Assembly: GCA_963920665.1 (NCBI GenBank) | Contig: OY987267.1 | Location: 26,722,001-26,786,000, forward strand | Source: Straminergon stramineum | Taxonomy: Eukaryota > Streptophyta > Bryopsida > Hypnales > Calliergonaceae | DNA length: 64,000 nucleotides | Reading direction: 5' to 3' | Shown: positions 47,911 to 57,324 of the stretch, one piece after another | How the letters are laid out: every line of letters starts with the position of its first letter | How positions within the stretch are numbered: position 1 is the stretch's first letter | Notes under the pieces: model-generated | Seen by the model: only the letters and a program-made list of their open reading frames with translations | The model's database searches: none | What the model was told of the DNA's origin: nothing | Position numbers and translations under genes: made by a program

Positions 47911-48723
47911 GGCCGTCAGCCGCCTCCCTCGAGTCCTTGACCCCCAAAATCCACAGCACGCAAATGAATCTTCCTGCCTGCGTCCCGATCACTCGAATGG
48001 CGAGCCCCGTCCTACCCTCCGAAACCCCGCCTCAGTCTCCAAATTCAAGGTGAGAATGCCGCTACCAATCTGCACGTACGGGGTGATGGATGGATCGATC
48101 GATCGATCTGGGGGTCATAGTCCTACCACCTCTAAATCCGGACAGACGACAGAACACGGAGATAACTGACTGCACTGCAATGCCAGCTTCTCTCTTCACC
48201 TCGATCGTCCGCACTGAGGAACGAGCAAGCAGGCAGGGTAAGTTATACCCAATTCAATTTGCCGCCGAGCGAGGCCTTGCGCCCAGCCTAGACTGGCACC
48301 TCCTGTACGTCTTCAGCCAAGCTAGGGGATATGTGCGAATCATGATCAAATCCCAAGTCAAATCCCTCCCGTACTTGTAAGCTCCGTCAGTTTCGTCTAC
48401 ACTACTGTAAGTTCTGTGATGATGCTCCTAGAGTCCTCGAGTCATCAGTCATCACTTGAGGCATCTTGTAGGGTCGAATTCGGAGCAGAACAGCGACTGA
48501 CTTGGGGGAGAGCAGGCAGGCCGGGCACCTGGTCCGGCACTTGGTCAGGTGCCGGATCAATGTGCGCAACAGACACTTGGCACGGAGATGGAAGACCAGC
48601 TGGTGGGGACGTGGCCACCAACCCGCTCCGTCCTGCCCGAGCGGGCTTTCAGACGCCAGGCGGAATCCCAATGGCGTCGTTGCCTAAGATATTTTATCAG
48701 GATGATCACCCATTTCCGATCAC
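47911..48723. other. promoter side of the polyprenol reductase gene and spacer
   Basis: GC-richer sequence upstream of the minus-strand gene, with a GATC run (ATCGATCGATCGATC, about 48094-48108). Overlapping open frames on both strands near 48416-48727 contradict each other and show no domain. No gene recognised. Confidence 0.4.
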
Positions 48724-49101
48724 TTAACCCCTGAACGTACATCGGGAAAACACCCCCCCATTGCAACAGTACTGCGTCAATACTGACGCACTTTCCCAAC
48801 TATGCAGTATTGATGCAGTACACAATGTATACGTACTCAATATTAGAAAATTAGGTGTTTTTGTAGTATTATTCTAGTACAAATTATATAGTCTCTCAAT
48901 TATGAAAAATTAGCTACTGTTGCAATATTGCAACAATTGACATTGTTGTAGTAATGATGCAATTCTAATATTTCACAGTATTGATGCAATATTGAAAGTA
49001 TACCTATACAATATTGAAGAATTTGGTAGTGTTGCCATATTGCAATAATTAATAATTTTAATTGAATTGCTTTGGGTATTTATTGAAACAATACAATTTA
49101 A

Positions 49102-50024
49102 CCCCTAAAGGACCATTGTCCCCTCGGGGGACAAAATGGATTTCGGGCAGGTTCCTATGACCTCAATTTTTTGTCAAACTTTGTGAAACTTTCTCATGAG
49201 ATAGAAAAACTAATTAGCTTCGTAGGAATATAATTTTTATTTCAATCAGTGCCTGGGAGCAAAAGTTATGCCATCTTAAACAAAATTTTCATGTCATCAG
49301 GCAGAAAAATAAATCCACAAAAAATTGAAATTTAATTTTTAAATTTTTTTTCCTTATAGATTATATTTTTGTCTACATGTGAAGCTTTGATTCATTCCAT
49401 TTGGATTAATAATGTGAAAGTTATGAACAATATTGTTTTGGGGGCAATATGAGCATCTTCTTGAAAAAATAACTTATAGGATTCATTTGTGAATGCAATT
49501 TTCACAATTTTTCAAAAAAAATTGTTTGACAAAGTTAAGATTGTTTGCTAGAACAATCCCACCATTGGGATTATTGAGTTTCAATCCCATCTTAGAGCTA
49601 TTAACAATTTAGTTTTTCATGTAATCTTGGACCTACTTCTACTTAACAATTTTTTAGAGTATGAAAATCAAGAGTTTTTCTTTTGAAATTTTTTTCCTAG
49701 AATATCAACTCAGTTCTTCAACACAAAAAATTTTAAATTCACATTCCATAGTGCAAAAAATTTCAACAAAAGGTGGTCAAAGTCATCTGAAATTGCAGGC
49801 CAGTGTTCAAAAAAACTTCTTTTTCCAACTTTGAATGCTAATATCTCTCAATCTGTGCGGTCAAAATTCATGAAATTTTTACCACATGTTCTGAGACAAG
49901 TAAAGTACAAGATCCAACGGTTAGATTTTTTCAAAGTATTTTTTGGGGATTTTATGGGTGAGCGCAGCAGACATGGCAGTTTTGAGTGGTTTTTGACAGA
50001 AAAATGGCCTTGGTCCTTTAGGGG
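49102..50024. mobile_element. 923-bp TTAA element (T2) nested in the ACATCGGG element
   Basis: The left end CCCCTAAAGGACCA (49102-49115) is a perfect inverted match to TGGTCCTTTAGGGG (50011-50024). TTAA flanks both sides (49098-49101, 50025-50028). It carries no open frame of note (the 65-codon frame at 49831-50028 runs through the right end). It has the same architecture as T1 and T3 but a different end sequence after CCCCTAAA. Confidence 0.85.
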
Positions 50025-51144
50025 TTAAACTAACAAATTTACATTGAAACAGTATTGCGTAAGTATTGCAATTGCTCAAATCTCATCTTTGTATTGTTCA
50101 TTTTTTGTACTACTATTTCTCTTTTGTAACTTCTTATAAAGTTTGTTGGTTGGCATGAAGAAAATGGTATCATTTTAAGAATACTCTATCAAAACTATCC
50201 TCTTGAATTTATTATTTTATGCAATCTTGATCAACACACCAAATTTCAATTTCAAAAAATAAAATTTCAATTTTTAATAAATTATTTTATGTGCTCTTCA
50301 TTGTGTTACATAATAATTGATTGAAAAATGTTGGTGATGGATTTTTCAAATTTTATTGTGGAAACATTTAAGAAACATCAATGTGCTGATCTCCCTTCAT
50401 GGAAAAAAATTCATAGTACCTAAGAGAAAATTTACACTAGAGAGAATTCAATGTCAAGGTATTGCCTTCCCCAATTTTATTAAATAGATATATTTAGATT
50501 ATAATTATATTTTACTAATAAATCCTTGTATTATGACTACTTCTAATGATGGTTCAATTGCTTTGCCCAACCTAATTATCATTTTGAGAAATTTTGGGTA
50601 CAATTTTTTTTATTAGACTTCATAATGGGCTTTCAAGACTTCTTAGAGGGTATTAAGCAAGGTATTTTTTTTGTTTTAAACTTAATCATTCAAGATTTGG
50701 TATTTTTTTAACTCAAAAAACTTTGATGGTGATTTTTGCATAGTAGAGTAACTTTTTTCAAAAAACTTTGAACTCTACAAAGTTATAATGTTAAATTAAA
50801 TTTCATCTCATGAAATGCATTTGAGATTTTTGGTCTCCAATAAAAAGTTATGGCAATGTTCAAAGAGGGATTGAAAAAAACATTGTTTTGGACATTTTCA
50901 AACATCCTCTTTGAATTTTGTCCATACCTTTTAAGCACAGGCTCAAAATCTCAAATGGATTTTTGGAAATGAAATATAGCTTCATTTTACAACTTTTCAT
51001 AGTTCAAATGGTTTTTGAAAAAGTTGTTATAATATGTCTAAAAGACCTTCAAAGTATGCTGATTTTATGAAACAAGCAAAAAATATTTCAAAAAACTACT
51101 TAAATAAAATTTTAAGTCACTTCCTCACATCAAGTTTTTGTATG

Positions 51145-51400
51145 GTGAATTGGCTCACACCCATTACCTTCAGCCGCATGATCCAAGGTTCGAATCCGGA
51201 GGTCCCTGTCCAGGTGGGGGGGTTGTACTTGCTTTGAGGTGTACTGGAGTGAACTACAGTAGCTCTGGGGTGGTCCCCCGTCAGTGTGGGGTTTTGGGGT
51301 CTGCTTGCTGGGTGGTCCTCGTCCAGGTTGGGTTTGCGAGGTTGCTTGCTGGGGTGGTCCCCGTCCGGATGGCGGACACCAATTTTTATTTTATAAAATT
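51145..51400 (+). mobile_element. tRNA-derived SINE-like sequence
   Basis: TGGCTCACACC (from 51151) resembles a pol III A box, and GGTTCGAATCC (51187-51197) is a perfect B box, 36 bp apart as in tRNA genes. The cloverleaf is not complete and there is no CCA or clear acceptor stem. GC-rich sequence follows, with a loosely repeated unit around GCTTGCTGGGGTGGTCCCCGTCC (51309-51367), then an A/T-rich tail. The sharp GC contrast with surrounding AT-rich DNA supports an insertion. Target duplication was not found. Confidence 0.55.
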
Positions 51401-52207
51401 AATTAACTTTTAAAACAACTTGCAGTATTGTTACAAAATAGTTTCATTAGCATTACAGCATTGTTTCTTAAGCTTTTTTTTCAATATTTATTTAGTATGG
51501 CTGCAGTATTGCAAGCACACACCTTTTTTTCAATATTGGTTCAATACTGCATCAGTACTCTACTATTAAGCGTCTGCGGCAGTGTTGAAAGCGATCCTCT
51601 TCAATACTGTTTAGAGGGGTCATTTTTTCCCGATGTAACGTAATGTCCAGATTCATCTCCAGAAATGACAATTTGAGAAAAATCATTATAAAGTGCTATT
51701 TTGAAGCATATTTTGGAATTGAAATGCAAATAAAAGTTGTAGATTTTGATTTGTAAATTCCATTCGTACGATTAGATTCACCAATGCTATCACCAATCTT
51801 TTTTTATAAATTTTGAAAGAGAAATTCCAAAATTCCTTCAAAATTTGATTGCAAGTAAAATATTATTATTTTTTGAGTAAAATTTGTTGGAATGGATATG
51901 AAACAAGGTTCTCTTCACGTGGTGTTTTTAAAAAAAATTGTATTCTTCCTATCTATGACCTCATTTTGGCTAATCCCATTTTGAACTAAAGTCAATGCAA
52001 TTTGACCACTTGACATACTTGAACATTTGTAATTTTAGAAAAATATGAACTCTAGTAACACAAAATCCAACCCTTGGATAGGACAACAACTTGATAACGT
52101 GTCTTCACAAATTAAAATAACTTTCATCCATGTGGTTAGGAAGATGAAACTAGAGTTTCCATCTGTTCATTGTCCAAAAAATGGATGTCAGAGCGCTTAG
52201 GGGTTAA

Positions 52208-52910
52208 GCAATTCTACCTATATGCGGCATGGGAAAAGTTCAAGAAAAAATTTCCTTATGTAGAAAAATAGATTTCAGAAGGATTTCTTGATTTCCTAAA
52301 TTTTTTCCCTTAAAAGCAAAATTATCCAGAATTTTTTTTGTAAAGATTCTATTTGTCCCATTCTTGATATGTAGGCAAACCTATTTTCAACCATAGGATG
52401 GTTTCAAAATTGATGCAAGGCTTCTAATGTACACATTATGATCATGTAAGCTTTCAATGTACACCTCCTAGATATTTTTGTTATCCTCAGGGACTTGCAA
52501 TACATAAGCTGTCACCTACAATTCATCTGATCAAAAATAGAACAGCCTAAATTACAAAAATGGGAGGTTGATCAGAAATGGGTGATCTTCTTTAGTTGAC
52601 TTTTCATACCATCCGAAATGAGCAACTAAAATAGGCTATGACAATAGTGCTATCCAGGGTGCATTGGAGCACAAGAACACACTTTCAAATATGCCGTTAT
52701 TTTTACCTTTACTTGGTTGCTCAAACTTCTAGAGGAGAGCTCTTATCTATGCTTCCCTTTGGTCTAGCATCAATAAGCACCTATACTGTGTAAGAGCCTT
52801 CCTTGTCCTTGTTGCTAACTTGTAAACTTTGCAATAGGAACTTACTGATTCAAAAAATTTCAACCATGACCTAATTTATAACATTAATTGTTCAATTACT
52901 AACTAAAATT
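52208..52910. other. AT-rich spacer
   Basis: No gene or paired element ends recognised between the T5 element and the degenerate tandem array. Confidence 0.4.
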
Positions 52911-52914
52911 GAAG

Positions 52915-53445
52915 GAAAATTATCGGTAGGATGATTCTTTGACAATACTAGAATCAAAGTGGTAATTAACTAAATTCTTTGAAAATTATTCGTAAAAAGA
53001 TTCTTGTCAAAATGAAAAGGACAAGTTCTAATTAAAATCTCATCCCTCTAAATTTTAAAATACATCAATGGGATGATTCTTTGACAATTACCAAAATGAA
53101 AGGGAGAAAATCTATTTTAAAATGTCTTCTCTTCAATTTTGAATTTTGAAATGAACATGGTAAATAGTACTAGGGAGTATATGAGTAAGAATCTAAGATG
53201 ATTCTTAGATAATAGAGAAAATGAAATGGGGAAGTCCATACTTAAATGCCCATCCATTACCTTTCATTTTAAAATCCACTTTATAATTTCTAAGCCATTA
53301 GGAAGATTCTTTGACAATTGCCAAAATCAATAAGGGAAGTTCTAATTTTCATGCCTTTCCTCAAATTATTTAATTTTGAAATCAAAGCAAAAAATAGTAT
53401 ATGACAAAGATGATTGTTGGAAAAGAGAGAAATTCAAATGGATTT
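52915..53445. repeat. degenerate tandem array with GGATGATTCTTTGACAAT core
   Basis: The core occurs near 52929 and 53071, with variants near 52997 (AAGATTCTTGTCAA), 53199 (AGATGATTCTTAGATAAT), 53302 (GGAAGATTCTTTGACAAT) and 53408 (AAGATGATTGTTGG). After most cores comes AAAATGAAA..GGG..AAGT and then TTTTGAAAT-like sequence. Units are about 70-130 bp and heavily diverged. It abuts the copia element's left LTR. Confidence 0.55.
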
Positions 53446-53516
53446 CGGGATCTGAGAGGACATGCCTTTGGAAAGGGACAATTGATGAGAAATTCTTAAC
53501 AATTCTTGGAGATTCC

Positions 53517-53808
53517 TGTTGAATGATATTGTCAAAACTGTGTACTCCTAGTCTGTTCATCTGCCTAAAGATCATCTATCCTAGCTATCAACATTAGTAG
53601 ACATCATTAACTCAAGTTAGTTAGTAATAGAAGCCTAATGGTCATGTACTTTAAGTGACTTGGCATAGTGGGATTAGTGGTCTACTATAACTACTAATAC
53701 CTGCAAGCAAGGTGTAAGCCCTGTGCTTCTTTTCTATAACCTATTTATTCTTGGTAATCTCATGTCAAGCCATTGAGCTTGATTTAATCAATTGTTTGTA
53801 TTTCTTCA
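53517..53808 (+). repeat. left LTR of the copia element
   Basis: 292 bp from TGTTGAATGATATT to TATTTCTTCA. It contains TAACCTATTTATTCTTGG near its 3' end, as does the right LTR. The partner at 63522-63812 differs by scattered substitutions, showing some age since insertion. Confidence 0.92.
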
Positions 53809-53820
53809 TGGTATCGAAGT
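53809..53820 (+). other. primer-binding site of the copia element
   Basis: TGGTATCGAAGT begins immediately after the left LTR. TGGTATC matches the usual plant copia primer site for initiator tRNA-Met; the last bases differ from the usual TGGTATCAGAGC. Confidence 0.7.
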
Positions 53821-53908
53821 GAACTAGAGAGAGACATAGTTCCAGAACTTTTGAGAGACGAAATAGAAGCAATAGAAAGTTGCTTCTAAGTACGAGAAAA
53901 GTGAGAAA

Positions 53909-56140
53909 TGGCTAAGAATTCGAATGTAGCATTTAGAGAAGGAGACAAGCTGAAAGGCACCTCAAATTACTATGTGTGGATTCTAAAGATGAGAGTGATA
54001 TTGAGAGGTGAAGGGCAATGGGCAATTCAAGAGACGGAATAAGATCACATAGTATTTCCTATGACTATAGACAGAGAGGCATTGAGGAGGCACAATTAAA
54101 AAATAAAAAGGTCCTAGCATGTCGATTACTATTATTGTCGATATCAAATGATCTCATTGATCATATTGTAGAACATCCACTCAGACCCCACAATAGTGTA
54201 GAAGGCACTCAAAAATCAGTTTCATTGAGGCGATCAATCACAAGCATTGACTTTGATGGGATAACTCCAATCACTTCAACTAATATAAAGTGGATCGATC
54301 ACAGACTACGTCAAGAAAGCACAAGAACTCAAGAATCAACTAAGCAGCATAGGAGAGAGGATTAATGATTGCAACATCAATCAAATGGTAATGAACGGGT
54401 TCCTTCTGTCGCGACCTTCATCAAGAGGTGTGCCCGTGCCACCTTGGTGAGCAAAGGGGACATTGGGGGTAATTCCCTAAGCCTTGCAAGAGATGGGGTG
54501 AGGGGGGACTATGAATCTCGAGCGATCTTAGCATTATAACGCTCTGATCTGGATGAATTAGAAGGCGTGTCACACATGCATGGAAAGCTTGTAAGAAGAT
54601 GCATCCATGGGTTCAAAGAATGCAAGAATCCAATTTGGGAGTCAAAAGTTATGGCTCCTCAAAGTTGGTAGTGTCTAAGTCGTGTCCCGAGTCATGGGGA
54701 CGTGGGAAACAAGGTTTGAGAGGAATCCTTTGAGCCCAATAAGGCATGATGCATATCATTGGAAAGCTAAGGAGACAAGATTTCTAGATTGCTAAGGCTC
54801 ATGAAGAGATGATCTATGAGCTAAAAGTTATGGGCATCCCAACAAAGTGGAGTCCAAGAGAACTACACCTCCCGGGGGACTTGTACCTTTGGAGGACCAT
54901 AACTTCCTCAATACTTGTCGCATTGCAAAAATTGAATAATCCATGGTGATCTACGTAAAATGTAAATCACGAAAATAGACTCACATTTGGGATGTAGAAC
55001 TCTGGGCTAAAAGTTATCCTGATGGGAAGATCGGGAGTCTCTGAAGGTCCGGTTTTGAGGAAATCACTTAGAATTGGGTGGTTTTCCAAGATGGGGAGCA
55101 TCTTGAAGGTTCCTAGTGACTTCTAGTATGGGGGGGCTGCTGAATTCCACAAAGAGTACTATGAGGAGGGGTGGTCTCCCTCTTCACTCCCAAATGGTGC
55201 CATGGTGAGCCTAAGTGGCCCTGAGTGGTGAGGTTAGTATTGAAGCCTCACTACCACTTGTGTGTTACCGTGGAGTGCTTGTGCACTTCTTGATACCGGT
55301 TGGGCGGTGTCCTATTCTACACTAGGCCATGGTGTAAGTCTTAAGGTGAGTCCCAAGATGAATTGGATTGGGCCTAGTAGGGATTTGGATCCCATTTAAG
55401 GGCGGTTAGCACCAGTGGGAAGTAGTGCCTCCACCAAGTGCTTGGACATCAAGGGAAGTTCCGCCCTATGTCATCAAATGACATGCCCAGTGTCTTATGG
55501 GAGTTAAGTGCTGGAAGGAAAGTATTGCGAGTTACGGAGGAATGAGGAACCCCGTGACTTGAGTTGGAGCCTAACATTGTGGGTGTATAGCATGTGTGGT
55601 GTTAGGAGAGCACGACCTTTGGTGTCACTAAAGGGTTAAGTGCTTGGGAAAGCACTAGAAGGTGAACTTAAGGTGGTTAGTGTCATTAAAGGGCGCGACA
55701 CCTTTGCTCATATGAGAGCACCATTCAAACTCTTACGCACCTGGACCTTGAGATGACGTTCAAAAAGCTTAGTGCATGCCTGATCTCCAAATCGCATTGA
55801 TGCCAACTTCAAAGCTAGCAATTAGATGATGATGAAGCATTGGCGGCAAGTTTCCAAAAGCAAACGAATGTCCAAGTGTTGAGTGATGGATGAGAAGGAC
55901 GATGGCCGTAGAATGTCAAAGGTTGCGTATTCCTAGGTAGAGGATTCTACTAACTACTAAGACCAATCTTGGTATATTTTAACTGCCACAAACCAAGACA
56001 TTTAGCTAGAGGGTGTAGAATACCGTGCAATCCCTATATCTCCCCTGATCAAAAGTTATCTAAGAGTTCTTGTACAAATGCAATCGAGTTTTTTTATTCA
56101 TAAATAGATTAGGATAACTATGATCTGTATTACTACTAGG
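53909..56140 (+). pseudogene. copia gag remnant, split by a solo LTR
   Basis: The frame opens MAKNSNVAFREGDKL with a YYVWILKMR block typical of copia gag, then has several stops. It is broken at 54406 and resumes at 55701, where the TIQTLTHLDLEMTF block follows. A decayed zinc-knuckle region lies near 55980-56030. The stops and shifts exclude a functional protein. Confidence 0.8.
54407..55700. mobile_element. 1294-bp solo LTR inserted in the copia gag
   Basis: It begins TGTCGCGACC and ends GGGCGCGACA, with TGTCGCG/CGCGACA inverted tips and TG..CA ends. It is flanked by CCTTC (54402-54406) and CCTTT (55701-55705), a 5-bp target duplication with one change. Deleting it rejoins the gag reading frame. 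There is no internal coding region, so it is the product of LTR-LTR recombination. It is an unrelated family to the host copia element. Confidence 0.8.
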
Positions 56141-56149
56141 ACAATGGTC

Positions 56150-57324
56150 CTTGGTACCTAGATAGTAGGGCCTCTAGTCACATTGCCATTGATCACCAAA
56201 GACTAGACCATCCTCCTAGTTCTTTCAAGGTGCAAATGAGTGAGATCAAAACCAAAGGTGGGAAATTGCATTCAGTGAAGGAATCTAGATGAGCCATTGT
56301 ATACACTAAGACTTGAGGAATAAAACTGAAAGACATTAAATACATACCTAGCATAAGGAAGAATCTAATTTATATAGGAGTAATTGTTGATTCTAGTCAC
56401 AAAGTAATGTTTTGGTATCATCAATGTTGGATCGTAAACAATCAAGGTCATCTAATCACATATGAAGAATGAGACACCACAAATAGTCTTTACTCCTTTG
56501 GAACCTAATTGATGGCACTATCAGCTAAAAACAATGACTAGACAATCTTACAACACCAATGGTTGGGGCACTTGAGCTTCGATGGAATGAATTTTTTGTC
56601 AAAAACAACAAATGTAATGGGCATGCTGAAGATTGACTCAGAGGAACAAGTCAATTTGTCCCTACTTCTTGGTGGGAAGTCAATACAGAGAACGATTTCT
56701 AAGGAGGTCAGAAACTTGAACAAACAAACTAGGCCAATGAATATACTCTGATCTAATAAACAAACATCTTTGAGAGGATCTTGCTATATACTAGTACTCA
56801 CACATGACTACTCCCATAAAAGCTAGATATACTTCATGAAGTGCAAGAGCAAAACACTATCAAAGTTCCGTGCCTTTAAAGGAAGAATAAAAAATGAAAC
56901 AAGCAGCCAAATTCAATTACTCTAATCAAACCGAGGAGGAGAGTACACTTTAGAAGAATTCACAAAGTTTTGCGCATAATATAGCATAAATTGAGAACTC
57001 ACCCAAGCCAACACGCCGCAACAAAGCGGAGCCTCTAAGAGAAGAAATAGGACCATTATAGAGAAGGCAAGAAGCATGTCTTATGATTGCAAACTACCAA
57101 CTTACCTCTAGTCAGAAGCGGTCTCAAACAATAGATGCCACCTACCTAGTCAATCGAAGCCCTAATAGAGCAAATTCGGGACAAATGCCAAAAGCTAGGT
57201 ACACATGTATGAACCCTAACGTCTCAAATCTCAAAAAAACTTGGTTGCATTGCCTACATCCATGTACCAAAAGAGAGCCCAAAGAAGTTAGAAAGAAAAA
57301 CTCAAAAATGCTTATGAGGCTTTT
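56150..57324 (+). pseudogene. copia protease and integrase remnant
   Basis: The protease active-site block reads WYLDSRASSHI near 56153, where the family has DSGAS, so the catalytic glycine is Arg. A pre-integrase block (HQWLGHLSFDGMNFL) lies near 56553-56600. Integrase follows with RGGEYT near 56933 and IEKARSM near 57057, in shifting frames with stops. It is cut at about 57324 by another insertion and its last part continues at 59305. Confidence 0.75.

Larger units (their letters stand above)
48739..51636. mobile_element. 2.9-kb DNA element with ACATCGGGAAAA ends and CAGTATTG subterminal motifs
   Basis: The left end ACATCGGGAAAA is perfectly inverted at the right end (TTTTCCCGATGT, to 51636). 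Looser similarity continues inward (ACCCCCC/ACCCCTC, AACAGTACTG/AACAGTATTG). AACGT flanks both sides (48734-48738, 51637-51641). Within about 300 bp of the left end and 220 bp of the right end, CAGTATTG/CAATACTG and close variants (CAATATTG) occur many times in both orientations; another pair is at 50047-50070. No transposase frame is visible, so it is non-autonomous or gutted. A 5-bp duplication with such ends does not match a plant superfamily I can name with confidence. Confidence 0.75.
48728..52203. mobile_element. TTAA element T5, split by a 2.9-kb insertion
   Basis: TTAA at 48724-48727 is followed by CCCCTGAACGT, and CGCTTAGGGG (to 52203) is followed by TTAA at 52204-52207. The right part (51642-52200) has relatives at 32810-33369 and around 43480-44290. 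Without the nested element about 573 bp remain, close to the relative at 32772-33369. The inverted ends are short beyond CCCCT, so the call rests on the TTAA pair, the CCCCT/AGGGG ends and the related copies. Confidence 0.65.

Noticed and set aside
48416..48734. Several overlapping frames of 60-103 codons upstream of the polyprenol reductase gene
   Set aside because: All frames on both strands are open because of GC content; no domain or splice-supported extension.
51187..51197. Possible tRNA gene because of GGTTCGAATCC
   Set aside because: No acceptor stem or anticodon arm can be formed; better read as a tRNA-derived SINE.
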